Assembly (NCBI GenBank): GCA_905182995.1
Contig: CAJJDP010000126.1
Coordinates: 187,762 to 251,761 of the forward strand
DNA from: Paramecium octaurelia
Taxonomy: Eukaryota > Ciliophora > Oligohymenophorea > Peniculida > Parameciidae
Direction of reading: 5' to 3'
DNA: 64,000 nt
Position numbers and translations under genes: made by a program. Of this stretch, positions 1 through 10,542 are shown one piece after another (positions within the stretch are counted from its first letter, which is position 1; every line of letters begins with the position of its first letter). The notes under the pieces were generated by a model. That model made no database searches and had not been told where the DNA came from. It saw only the letters and a list, made by a program, of their open reading frames with translations.

Positions 1-305
1 CTAAAACTGCTCCTATTTATTGTGAGCAATATAATTTAGGTGATTATAATCCTTCTATTTTTAGTTCATTATTCAAAGAAAATTTATATTGGTAGTCAAT
101 TTTGTAAAACTATATATCCACCTAATTTTGGATGATTATCAAATAATATGACTGTGCAAAATACGCCAGAGCAAAATCTGATATCTCTTAATCTGTATTC
201 AGATAATATTTTTCATAGCTATCAATAAAGGAGACTAAGTAAAGACACTTTGAAGACTTTTTGCAAACAAAGAGATAATCCAAACTTTTGATTTCTAAGG
301 CATGA
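1..305 (+). CDS. 3' end of an unidentified protein-coding gene (5' truncated by window)
   Basis: The third forward frame is open from the window edge to a TGA at 303-305 when TAA and TAG are read as glutamine. The reading begins KTAPIYCEQYNLGDYNP and continues with a basic, glutamine-rich tail ending in KLLISKA. A possible 24-nt GTA...TAG intron lies near 202-225, but because it is a multiple of three the frame is the same with or without it. I recognise no domain. The start and most of the protein lie outside the window, so no function is offered. The next gene ends on the opposite strand at 564, making the pair convergent with a gap of about 260 nt. Confidence 0.5.
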
Positions 306-563
306 TAATTTTCAACATCAGAAACATCAACAGTCTCTGAATCTATTATTGTGTTTTAATTCGATGCACATGTGTACCTATCTTTTAAATCAGAACTTAC
401 TTGTAATGATTAATGTTTGAGGACATATAAATGGATAAATAAATAATATTTAATATATTGTCAATAATATTAAATAACTTTAAATATATTCGTAATGTAA
501 GGATAGAACAATGTATTAAGATTGGATTATTATAACATAGTGACAACGCATATATAGTAGTAA
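306..563. other. Intergenic, convergent gene pair
   Basis: AT-rich spacer between the stops of two convergent genes. I see no open frame with coding character, no tRNA-like fold and no repeat in it. Confidence 0.4.
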
Positions 564-2363
564 TCAGATTAGAAACTTCTCTAAAACTTGACTCTGAATC
601 AGTAGCATTTCCATTATTTCAAATTGATTCTTTTGTGCTATGATGTAATTGTTTTAAATACTTTTGCTGATGTTTTATTATTGCATAATGGATTTAGGAA
701 TTCCCTAAGGATTCATCATTTAATGCTAAGTTAGACTTTGAGACAAATATTCTTGCCCAGCATTAAATAATAAATTGTCTGAGAAATTAGATATGGCATT
801 TAATTTAGCATTGAGAGTGTTTTCAGAATAGAATAATTCCTTCTAAAGTTGATTTAAGTCGATGGCAATAGATTCTGGGTTCAAATTATCTATTTTATCC
901 ACAAGACTTTTGTACTATTTGCCAAAATAAAGAGCATCTCCTAGTAAGTGATTCTAGGATTAATTAATGTTATTACAATAATAGCTTAATTTTCCTTTAA
1001 TTCATGTCTTAGATGATTAAGTTCTTTCTCCTTATTTTATTAAATCTAATTGCATTATGCTTGATAATAAGCAAATGTCTCTTGTTTTTAATTCTCAAAT
1101 TGCTATTAGCATAACTCAAGTGTATTCTAATTTAAATGATATGATACTTAGAAATGCTCCAAACTCGATTTCAATTAAGCATTTTCATCCTCGTATTCAT
1201 GAAATAGAGTATTGTATTATTCCTTCTCTTCTTGATGGATTATATCATTCTAATTTAGCGTATCCAATGATTAGGATAACTTTTCAATCTAAATAGTAAT
1301 TAATTTAAATTTTTACTTCTTCCTCTTTTAATTTCAACTCCTGCTTTATAGATGCAATTTGTCCATTTAGATCTTAAAGTTAAGTCTAATATTATTAATT
1401 AGTGTTCTATAATTTAGAGATTTGTTCATTTAATTTGCTTATCAGTTATTTTTTCTATTCCAATTCATCTATCTAAAACTTAATGATTTTTTAGGAGCCA
1501 GATCCATTATTAGGCTATTATGCCGATTTAAATTTATCACTGATAATGTAGGAATCTTTATTGTTCTTATTATTTGAAATAGGGGTTTTGCAGGTGTCGA
1601 AATTGCAGCTACTTATTCGATGATGATGTGATTTATTAAAAGACTTTTGTGTACTGTTGGGATCGGGCTTGAACTTGTTTTGAATTTTAGCTAATTTTTT
1701 ATTCAACACATCTATTTGTGAACCTGAAAATGACTTTGATTTCACTTCTTCTATGATTTCAGACACAATATTAACGATATCTTTAACCATCGATGAGAAT
1801 TAAGATGATTAATCATGACTATTTTCTTATCTCTCAACTGTAGGTCGTTAATTTAGTTCTTGTATTAAGAGAAAGATCATATACTTCAGTAAGATCAGAT
1901 CTGTACTTCTATAAAAGTCATAACACGTTTGTGCATTATCTAAACAGAAAAGCTTCATTTTAGCAATTATGGCTGCACACGTATTGTGATCATTCTCTTT
2001 AGCATATTTCAATAATTTGACCTTCTTCTCAATTTATACTAACACAGGGAAAGTCGAAGTGGAAATGCTTGAAATTTAGGAATATTTTTAGAGATGGATG
2101 TCAAACACATTCTCATTTTGAGTAAAAGAAGAGCAAGAAGCCTTATCACTTGGCTTAAAAAGTCTTTCTGTCCATTGTTCAACATCTTGTTGTTTAACTT
2201 GCAAATAAGGCATAGGGGATGATTTCTCAAGTAATTAGTTGAATTCTCTACAGACAAACGGTTTTGGTTACAAAGGAGAGACTGAATGTTCACTTATTTT
2301 GTTGTTGCTTGAGTATAGATGTTAGAGTTTCTGAAGCAGTTGACTGCTTGATGATGAGTTCAT
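564..2363 (-). CDS. Coiled-coil protein, 582 residues, two small introns
   Basis: The ATG is at 2363-2361 (MNSSSSSQLLQKLQHLY) and the TGA at 566-564. Two introns are needed for an open frame: 1316-1289 (28 nt) and 976-954 (23 nt), both GTA...TAG. Removing them leaves 1,749 nt, exactly 583 codons. The first 200 residues are Ser/Gln/Asn-rich with a few hydrophobic helices. From about residue 270 onward there are long heptad-patterned stretches (KLNEQISKLQNTNQ, QYNTLFHEYEDENAQLKSS) typical of a coiled coil. I do not recognise a family; structural or basal-body roles are common for such ciliate proteins but this is only a guess. The forward-strand open stretch at about 1057-1300 is a shadow of this gene and includes intron 1. 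Confidence 0.75.
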
Positions 2364-2787
2364 TTATAATTAACAGATATTTATACTAGGTTTAGTAAAA
2401 CTTAAAATTTAATAAAAACAACAAAAATGCTTTTTGGAATCTAACTACTGCTTTGAAAAGAATTGATTCATCATCATTAATACAACTTGTTATATAAGTG
2501 CAATCATAGTAATAATAATTTAATTATATTGTGGAGAATACTAATAGTCTCTTAATTATGTATGCAACAGCCAATTACACTGAAGCACTATTTGGTTAAT
2601 AGATTTGACATTGATTTGGAATGAACTCTTTATAACTGATAATAGATATCGTAAAACAAATATTCGATATTACTGAATATTTATTATCTATCATCTCTTT
2701 TCAAAATTGTGATAAAGTATTTGAAGCAGATGTAGCATAGATGTTATTTTATTACATAAAATATTAAACACAATACTCAATATAGTT
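2364..2787. other. Intergenic region between two same-strand genes
   Basis: About 420 nt, strongly AT-rich, holding the promoter side of the coiled-coil gene and the 3' side of the next reverse-strand gene. No coding or RNA feature is visible. Confidence 0.4.
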
Positions 2788-3806
2788 TCATTCATTGATT
2801 TATATTTCTTGAGTTCCCTACTCTGGTTCTTTCTCCTCCTCTTCTACTACTACTACTTTTCTTTGTTCATCTAAACTATGTTTATATGCTTAAATTGTTT
2901 TTTAGTATTAAGACTTTAGTATTGTGAAGAGATTCAACTATTTCAAAGCTGTATAAAAAAGAGTTTAGAATTCTTCATACTATGTGGCTTCGATCGATTC
3001 TTTGAGTTGTGTTAATTATTCTATTAAGTATTGTAATAATTCTTGGTTGTTGTATTTCTCCCTTAGAGTATTAAGTTAAGACTTTAACTCCTTCAAAGAA
3101 GTTGTATAAAGACTGGAGATGGGTTATATGACAATCACTTTATATGTGAATAGAGTGGCATTCAAATGTTATTTAAAATTGAGAGTAACAAAGATCTTCA
3201 ATTGTTGAACCCTTTAACCTCCAGCTGTGTGAATCTCATTCTTCAACAATGTAAAGAGTCCTTGAGTCAATTCTGTAAGGTTATAAGCCAATTGAACAGC
3301 CCTTTAATTATAAGTTTACTCTGAATTAGTGGCCTTAGCTTCCTTCAAAATAGCCTTTTACATTCTGGCCACATTGCCTTCGATTGTATTAAAGACTTTA
3401 TTAGCCACATTGTCACAAGTTTGAAGCACAAACTAAGTCGCGCCATTGTTCTTGGCCAAATCGACTCCTTGATCCAAAGCCTTCTTTGAGTTCTCTTTTA
3501 ATTAATCAGTAAGTTCCTTTCCTTTCTATTTGAGTTTCTGTCCTTGTTCTGCGATGTTGAAAGTCTTCTCGTACGATTGAACTATCTAGACACTTCTATT
3601 TATGTTGTCATCCACAGTGTCTGTCACTTTTTAAATGAGGGGTTGACTTACTGTGTCTGCATAGACAATGATATTCTCTACAAATTTAGGTGCTCTATTA
3701 ATTATAAGTTTAAAACTTACTTCAATGGGAGTTTTTGGTAATTTGTGGTGATCAAGGCCTTAGTTCTTGATAAGATGCTTCCAATGTATTTCTATTATTC
3801 TGACAT
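2788..3806 (-). CDS. Amphipathic-helix protein of 330 residues, possibly lipid-droplet associated
   Basis: ATG at 3806-3804, TGA at 2790-2788, with one 26-nt intron at 3720-3695; the spliced length is 993 nt (331 codons). The protein is almost wholly helical. The N-terminal part has short repeating segments (FVENIIVYADTVSQPLIQ, KGKELTDQLKENSKK, GVDLAKNN) that resemble the 11-mer amphipathic repeats of perilipin-like or plant rubber-elongation/SRPP-like coat proteins. The C-terminus has a run of valines followed by glutamates (KVVVVEEEEKEPEQ). There is no signal peptide and no clear membrane span. The lipid-droplet idea rests only on this general resemblance and could easily be wrong. Codon use and GC content are higher than in the flanks, which supports genuine, well expressed coding sequence. 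Confidence 0.7.
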
Positions 3807-4411
3807 GATATTTAAATTAATGATTAAGTGATCAAGGAATGGAGAGCATATAAGAACTCATTTGATTATGATGTAAAATCACTATTTAATACGCATTTGA
3901 CTCTAAATAATTTCTGATTTACAGTTTGCTATGTAATATAATTTAATTTAATGACGGTATAATTAATAGAAAACCTTATATTAATAATTACGACATATGT
4001 CTGCTTTTACACATCAATTCCAACGTCTTATCATTTCGACATCCTGCATAAATTCCTAAAAACCAAAGAATTACACTACCTCCCATCAAAAAACTTAATT
4101 GAAAACAGTTGAGCTAATCATTTATACGACTGGTTAAAGATTCTTTCTTATTATGATTCATATTATTTGAAAAAATAAACAAACAGTATTCATATTTATC
4201 ACAAATTCCAATCGATGTAGACACATATCACTTGCTATTCAAGTGACAGCATCTCCGTTTATAATAAGTTCGTTCTCTTCAGCAACTCAATTTATCAACT
4301 AACATATTTTATAAACAATTTTTACATAACTTCTGGTTATGCGATTAAAGAGTATACAATGTACAATATCGCAAAATAGATTCACATTAAATCAGTACTT
4401 ACTCTAAAGGG
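3807..4411. other. Intergenic region, nothing identified
   Basis: About 600 nt of AT-rich sequence upstream of the gene that starts at 3806. I tried both strands under the ciliate code and saw no convincing exon; short open stretches occur but lack coding character. Confidence 0.35.
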
Positions 4412-4693
4412 TCAATTCAGCCTTTGTTCTATCCTTTTAATTTCTAATTGGATTTCAATTGATTCCTAAATTAAAATAATTTCTAACTTACTATTTAAAA
4501 ATCTTTAATTGCTTCATATTTTTTGATCAACTCAATTAACTCAAGTCTGTAATTATTAATAATCTTTCAATTCCTCGTGAAGTGATTAAATTGTAAATTT
4601 CAAAATAGTTTCCAAATATGCAAATTCTAAGGTTGTCTCCAGATATAAATTTGTATATTATAACAGCAGTCCTGCGTCAAATGGTTGATAGAA
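4412..4693 (-). pseudogene. Coiled-coil gene remnant with a one-base frameshift
   Basis: Reverse-strand reading FYQPFDAGLLLQYTNLYLE continues through FAYLETILKF and HEELKDYQQLQ, then meets a TGA. One base further on, another frame continues naturally with LELIELIKKYEAIKDFQI, crosses a 26-nt GTAAG...TTTAG intron (4491-4466) and ends IEIQLEIKRIEQRLN at a TGA (4414-4412). The two halves form one continuous heptad pattern, so this looks like a single coding unit broken by one extra base near 4,540. No convincing start codon is visible upstream, where the sequence becomes AT-rich. It may be a decaying gene, a sequencing error, or a gene with an intron I failed to see. Confidence 0.35.
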
Positions 4694-5385
4694 AAAAATA
4701 ATTTTATTTTAATAATGTTGGAGGAAGTTTGTTGATGTGATTTAATCAATTAGAATTTAATTTATGATAAATGAAAATAGTTGTAAAGTATTAAAGAAAT
4801 AAAACCGCTTGACTTTGCATTTTAGATCCAATAATTTTGAGAATATTACCCAGTAGATTCATATAGAATAAATTTTTATCACTTATAATGTTGATTCATC
4901 ATTCTTAGTATGCTATTTCATTTCGAAATAAAAATTTTAAACATTTTAAAAATCTTTGGAGTAGTATAGAAATTAAGAAAACAATAAGAAAGAATGGTGA
5001 TCATTTGAAACATATATTCAAATTAAATAATAAAGTGAATATACTATTGTTATTATATTATTAAGATAAATACAAACTCTTAGTTTAAATTAGATAAATG
5101 CTTAATTTAATACGCATTATACAATTTACTACATCATTAAATATAAATTTAATAAAATGAATTTTACTCCAATATATAGATTAATGCGAATTTAAGTGAG
5201 ATACCATGAGATTACTATCACCTAAATGGGCTAATCTTATTAATCTTTGTTGAGGATAAGGAAGATTGTCTAAAAAGTATAAAACAAAGATTAACAGTAA
5301 ATTTTATTCTTGGGAGATGTTAGAATTTTACAAATTTTTCTTTAATTTATTTAATTGAAATCGATATTCATTTTGATTTAACTAA
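4694..5385. other. Intergenic, nothing identified
   Basis: About 690 nt of very AT-rich sequence with several A/T runs. It contains the upstream region of the small forward gene starting at 5386. No feature could be supported. Confidence 0.35.
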
Positions 5386-5694
5386 ATGAGTACTTTGACT
5401 TAGTTAATGGCAGTTAGAAGTGAAAAATTGCTCAAGACTTAAGGAGATTCGGATAGTGTTATTCCTGATTCAGATTAAGAAGAAAATTTGCGTAGTCCTT
5501 TTCAAAAAGGAACACCAAAGTCAGCAACGAAGCCTCCAAAACGTTTGAGGTTTAGCGGAATGAATTAAGTTTGCTACTACTAAAAAGGATCAAAAAGAGA
5601 TTTGTCTCCCTCTCCAACTAGAAATACATCTATATCCACGCATTCAATACTTAAAAATAAGGATAGTCCAATTTTATTCAGAGAATATAAATGA
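5386..5694 (+). CDS. Small Ser/Pro-rich basic protein, 102 residues
   Basis: Uninterrupted 103-codon frame from ATG 5386 to TGA 5692-5694, starting MSTLTQLMAVRSEKLLKTQ. The sequence is disordered and basic, with an acidic patch (DSDQEENLRSPF), the cluster PPKRLRFSG and near the end SPSPTRNTSISTHSILKNK. The SILK tetrapeptide matches the known SILK docking motif of protein phosphatase 1 regulators, and KRLRF is close to, but not, a canonical RVxF motif because leucine replaces valine. SP and TP sites suggest phosphorylation. Whether it binds PP1 is pure inference. No homologue is recognised. Confidence 0.6.
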
Positions 5695-5896
5695 TATATA
5701 ATATTTATGTTAACTATGTTTTTCCTAAATTATCACTATATAGTTGACTTTATACAAAGGAGTTCAATATAAAAAAGGATTAATAGATTTCTATAAATAT
5801 GCAAACCGACTTTATAAAAACAAAAGAAATCAAATAAAATGGAATAAAGAATTACAAATACAAAAAAATAAACACAGCATAGTTAACTATTTCTCA

Positions 5897-7672
5897 TCAT
5901 GACATAGATTTTTTAACAAGCTTCCTATTATTGGGAATATGAGATTGATCTGGCTTTTGAAAATTCTCATCCTCTTCACTCTAGTGGAATAATAGTTAAT
6001 AATACCATTTAAGAATTCTTTAATTAAAGAAATAGGGAAGAGGTTTGAAGCTCTTAACGAAAAGAGTTCTAAGCTAAAAGTAAATATCTACCTATCTCAT
6101 GGCTAAAATACATGATCCCAATTAAACTGGAGTTAAGCATTCTTTTAGTTACTCCCACATTTAATCGACTTTATTGGCTTCACTTTGAATTGATTTTAAT
6201 TGATCCTTAATTTTCTGGATTGAACTATATTTTTAGATTGATATTACTCTGATATATTATTTCTAACGCTTTAAAGCTTAGATTTCATTTTTTTAACCTT
6301 TAAAATTTGTTCTGGTTAAATCTGTGTCTTCTTAAAGGTCTCTCTCATCCAGTCGGTATAATCACTATTGATTACAAAAAAAGAGTACTCTGATTATTAA
6401 GCGAAGAAGTCCTTATCTTTCTCTAACGAGTATATCAAATATTTGGTTTAAATTGGCAAGCAGACTTCAACCATGGAATCAAAATATTGTCTAGCAGCAT
6501 CATTACGTTCCTGACTATTTGAATTGGTTCTATATCTTAAAGCATCTAAAACCATTGCAATTTCAAAATTATCCTTATTTTTAAGCAAACAAGTTTCTAA
6601 TTTATCAAATAATTATTATTGTTAATCTAAGAAAGTTTAAAACTAGACTCACTAATAAAATATACCTTTTCTTGAGTTTTATTGCAAACCTCCGTGTACT
6701 TTGATTGATTACGATTAGATTCCTTTAATCTATCTACTTCATCTTGCAATTCCTTGACTTTTGTTTCTAAGAGTTCATAGTATATTTTCTTTCTGGCCCT
6801 TGAATTTCGAGCCGATTCTCTATTTTTTGCTAATTTTTATTAGACTGGATCCATATTGCCATCGGGACTCATTTAGCTTGATTACATTTCATTTGATGAC
6901 ATATCATATTGATCTCTGGGAATAATTGGTGATTTTCTCTATAATTTTTATTGACTCTTCCTAATTGAATAGAATTTCTAATTATTACGATAATCTTGGG
7001 GATGATTTTGTAGCTAAATCAATTTTTTTCTATGTTTGTTCAACCAATTGTGTGATTTTGTTTGTATAAATACTTTTGGCTTAATTCACATTAAAGAGAT
7101 TTTTGTTTTCTTATATAATATTTTGATTTAAAAGCTACTTTATTTCTGGCTTGAATTTAGAACTTATTTATTCTCCAGATTCTAAAAAATAAGCTTTCTT
7201 TTTAAATTACCTATTTTTATATTAAATTCCTAAGAAGAAGGTTCGCTATTCCTCATTGCACTATCTTACAATGGGCTTTTGTGTTCCTTAGGATCCTCGA
7301 GTATTTTGACTTAGATATTCAGTCTGTCTATTCCAATTTCTTCGAATTGCATTTCAAAATCTCCACTACTCCTATAAAAGCCTGCCTTCTGAATTTAAGG
7401 TTCTTAGTATTCATAAAGTTAAATTGGAACAGCTCCCTCATCCAAGCCCACCGAAGATCGATATTATTCAGATTACACTAGAAACCCAGAATTATGAGCA
7501 AAACTTCCTCCCCCATTAGGTCCAAAGCTTTAATTGTCTTATTGCAATCTACCAAAGCTTGCGCCTAAACTTATTGATTAATAAAATGAAAGTACACATC
7601 TTATAAACTGCCTATGCCACTCTAATTTTACTAAGAAATCTCACTTCTATTAGGAACAAAAAAATCACTCAT
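5897..7672 (-). CDS. bZIP transcription factor (single-gene model, about 547 residues)
   Basis: From ATG 7672 the N-terminal half is low-complexity Ser/Gln/Asn/Gly (GASFGRLQQDNQSFGPNGGG). The second half holds a basic region KLAKNRESARNSRARKK followed by a leucine-zipper-like helix (YYELLETKVKELQDEVDRLK), the hallmark of bZIP DNA-binding proteins, and then a helical C-terminal domain ending at TGA 5899-5897. Introns: 26 nt (GTACTT...ATAAG), 29 nt, a 31-nt intron starting GTTG near 7,045-7,015, and two of 23 nt (6665-6643 and 6247-6225). An in-frame 18-nt GTA...TAG stretch at 6091-6074 may also be spliced. If the GTTG intron is not used, the region splits into an upstream 237-residue gene ending at 6904 and a bZIP gene starting at 6902, one base apart. 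I prefer the fused model because that spacing is implausible. Confidence 0.75.
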
Positions 7673-7947
7673 AATCAATTATATATTTTTATTAAATGAT
7701 AAAAATCTAAAGATCTAGAACACTTTACACTTTAATTGATAGCCAATCCAATTACTAACTTTCAAATATAAGGATTTAATAATAATCACCACAATTTATG
7801 AATTTAATAAACTTAGAAAATCTTTCTTCCTTCCAATAATTTATTCACGCCAAAAGCCTTAAATAGTCATAATTTATAAATCAATTAAAGGAGAATTCAA
7901 CAATAAAAATTAATCAAAAAAATTAAATCAAACAGCCTATACGCAAT
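7673..7947. other. Divergent intergenic region
   Basis: 275 nt of AT-rich sequence between the start of the reverse-strand bZIP gene and the forward ORF at 7948; presumably holds both promoters. No specific site recognised. Confidence 0.35.
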
Positions 7948-8409
7948 ATGTAACCGTTCTCAATTTCAATTCCAAATCCCAACTTAAGTTCTCAGTGGAA
8001 GGGTGAATAAAGAGTATAAAAAAGTGAATGTTTGGAACTACTAACTAAAATTCAATTCAAGGTAACCTCTAATTCAGAATAGCGTTAACAAGAGTTGGAT
8101 GAATTCATATTTTCAAGGGGGATTCCAAATAGGATACAACATCATGAGTGATCTGATAAGCAAAAACATAATTTGTAATGTATTAATGCTATATTGGAGG
8201 AGATACTGGAAAATTCGGTTGCGAATGATACTGGTCACATAGATTAACTTGATGTTGCTATATAGGTTATTAAAGAGAATAAGTCATGGCAAGAGAATCG
8301 ATTAGCATAAGGCTTTACCCAACTTTACGTAAAGTAAGTTACAGAAGACATCTTGGTGTATAATACATGAGCATGTACTTTCAGAAAGGATAGAACCTTA
8401 AAGAATTGA
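7948..8409 (+). CDS. Small protein gene with an in-frame TGA, possibly defective
   Basis: From ATG 7948 the frame reads MQPFSISIPNPNLSSQWKG and continues through QELDEFIFSRGIPNRIQHHE, then reaches TGA at 8149-8151. The same frame stays coding-like afterwards (INAILEEILENSVANDTGH, QLDVAIQVIKENKSWQE), crosses a 27-nt intron at 8358-8384 and ends DILVKDRTLKN at TGA 8407-8409. With the intron removed it would be 145 codons including the internal TGA. The TGA could be removed only by a 51-nt intron starting GTGATC, longer than any other seen here. Alternatives are a substitution error, readthrough or a recent pseudogene. The second half is a plain helical protein; I cannot assign a family. Confidence 0.45.
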
Positions 8410-8462
8410 GTTTTTGTTATAATTAATACTAGTTATAATCCGTTTTTATAATAATAAAAATA

Positions 8463-9832
8463 ATGAGAGTCAGCATATTGCTATTAGCGATTTTAATGGT
8501 GGGAACATTAGCCTAAGATAATGAGGTTGTTATCTAATTTCTGGGCGAATTAAGACAAGAAGCAGTTGAGCAATTACAACTTTTGAATGCTAGATTCTAA
8601 CCAATCAAGTAAGCCAAATTAGATTAAATTGCAGTGATTTAATAAGCAATTTCAGAACAGAAAGGAGAGTGCTACAACAGATAGCAAGATGTAATAAGCA
8701 TTTGATAAATTTGATTAGGTTGAAGCTAAGCAAACCGAAATTGATTTGGCTAATGAGTATAAGAATTGGATGAAAGCAAGATAAGAAAGCAATAACAATC
8801 GTATTGGAGTTCTGTCCACAAATGTATGCGAGAAGAATAACAATTCTTTGAATAAAGTGAAGAATGGAAGAGTGTTATTGAGATTGATCGCTTACTTAAG
8901 AGCTACATTGTAGGCTTAATTGTCAACTTCATTTGCAGAAGTCAAAGAGAACACCATCTCTGAGATATCCCACATTGTCACTGCCTATAAGGAATATAGA
9001 AAGATGAATATGTTATAGACAAAACAAGAGGACTTAGAGTTGAATGGCACAATTGAATAATTGATCGAAATGCTAAACTAGATGGAGAGAGAAATCTAGG
9101 ACGATATTGCTAATGGATAAAATGGTTAAGTGCAAATCGGAGTCACCTTCTCAGAATTCAAGGTCAGAATCGAAAAAGAGAATGACATCTTCAACAGATA
9201 AATTGAAGTCCAAGATGACTTGATTACAGTACTTTCAGTATTTTCTATTTCTAGCATTTCCAAAATCAATTGACAACTTTATACGGAAGAGTTGACAAAT
9301 GTGAATCTAGATTGAAAGAAATAGAATATACCTTATTGGTTGCCTAGGAAGACTTGAGATACGACTAAGAATGGAATGATGAAGACAGAATAAGATTGGA
9401 AGAAGAAATTGAATTATTCGATTGGTTAATTAAACACTATTAAGCTGGTAATTTGGATGAGGCACCCGAACCAAGTGAAGGTGGAAGTAATGCTAGCAAT
9501 AATGGATCAACTGACGGATCTGCAAATGGGGAATCAGTAAAATATGATATAAATCATTTAAGGGTTTGAATGGAGACGGTAGAGATGGAGTTATTGATTA
9601 CACACCATTGAAGGAAGTTTCAAATGCCTGGGGATCTGAAGAAGAAGGTGATAATCATTCAAATGAAAATGATCAACATGAAGGAAATGATGCAGAAGAA
9701 GACAGAGGAGATGTAATTGATTACACACCTTATGAAGAAAAAGATGTTGATTGGGATTCCTTATTGTAGAAAAAATAAAATAAGAATCATCATTAATCAA
9801 AGAAACATCGTACTCATAAGTCCAAAAAATGA
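8463..9832 (+). CDS. Secreted coiled-coil protein, trichocyst-matrix-protein-like
   Basis: ATG 8463, TGA 9830-9832, with three introns (8691-8718, 28 nt; 9229-9254, 26 nt; 9537-9562, 26 nt), giving 429 residues. The N-terminus MRVSILLLAILMVGTLA is a clear signal peptide with cleavage expected before QDNE. The body is long alpha-helical heptads with a few cysteines (KGECYNRQQD, LSTNVCEKNN, RVDKCESRLK). This matches the general plan of Paramecium trichocyst matrix proteins and Tetrahymena granule-lattice proteins, which crystallise in dense-core secretory granules. The C-terminal 110 residues are unusual: a Gly/Ser/Asn-rich linker, two copies of VIDYTP in acidic context, then a very basic His/Lys tail. 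Secretion is well supported; the family is inferred from architecture only. Confidence 0.7.
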
Positions 9833-9895
9833 TTTATTAATCAAATCATAGCTTATTTCATATAAAATGTTGATCCCTTCAAAATCATTAACAGT

Positions 9896-9967
9896 TCCGG
9901 TATAGTCTAGTGGTTAGGATATCAGGTTCTCACCCTGGGGACCCGGGTTCAATCCCCGGTATCGGAA
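9896..9967 (+). tRNA. tRNA-Glu (anticodon CUC)
   Basis: A 72-nt cloverleaf. The acceptor stem TCCGGTA pairs with TATCGGA, the anticodon stem TCAGG/CCTGG encloses the loop TTCTCAC with anticodon CTC, and the T arm carries GGTTCAATCC (B box). The A box TAGTCTAGTGG is in the D arm. No intron is present and no CCA is encoded. A run of six T follows closely, a normal RNA polymerase III terminator. It reads GAG glutamate codons. Confidence 0.95.
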
Positions 9968-9970
9968 TAA

Positions 9971-9977
9971 TTTTTTA
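9971..9977 (+). terminator. RNA polymerase III T-run terminator
   Basis: A T stretch a few bases after the tRNA-Glu 3' end, the usual Pol III stop signal; a second shorter T run follows. Confidence 0.6.
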
Positions 9978-10542
9978 ATTTTTGCTATTATAATTGATTA
10001 ATATATCTCCATTTAATCCAACAATTATTTAACTGGAATACAAGTTTAATAATAATTAAAGGATCAAAAATTACTCTTAATTACAGATGTTACTCGCTTG
10101 CATTGATTTCAGATGAATAAATAGATGATCTGATAGATGGATTAATTATGTAAAGTCAGATTTCAATGGTTTTGGTGATTAGTAACGGGATATTGAAGGG
10201 AGAATGTGTACTCAACAAATAAGGAGCAATGTTAGCTGGTATGATAAAGGAAAGTAATTAAAAATCCCAAATTAACTAATGAGTAAATGATTGTACAATC
10301 AAGATTTTGATTGGATAAATTAGAATGATAATTTAAATATTTAATTTCATAAATCAAAACACAAATAATATAAATGATCATCTAAGTTTGTAAAAAATTT
10401 AATAATAGGCTTGACCAATCATAACATCAACTTATTTTATGTTTAATAAAAAAGAGAAGTTAATGCCTCAATTTTACTGAAGAAAAGAAGATGAGTTTTT
10501 TTATAAATATAAATCATTATTTCAAACATATCAAAGTTTAAT
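9978..10542. other. Intergenic region with one small doubtful ORF
   Basis: AT-rich spacer between the tRNA gene and the convergent Sec7-family gene. Apart from the short open frame listed at 10148-10282 I see nothing that can be supported. Confidence 0.35.
10148..10282 (+). CDS. Possible small ORF (44 residues, perhaps the end of a longer frame)
   Basis: The forward frame ending at TGA 10280-10282 reads DEQIDDLIDGLIMQSQISM, then VLVISNGILKGECVLNKQG, then AMLAGMIKESNQ. This has the hydrophobic-strand then helix rhythm of small roadblock/LC7-type subunits such as LAMTOR5. The only in-frame ATG I found is at 10148, inside that stretch; the frame stays open upstream without an ATG, so a 5' exon may have been missed. 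Family resemblance is weak and by eye only. Confidence 0.25.

Noticed and set aside
1057-1296. Forward 79-residue open frame
   Set aside because: It overlaps intron 1 and the coding exon of the reverse coiled-coil gene, which has a much better frame and codon pattern on the other strand.
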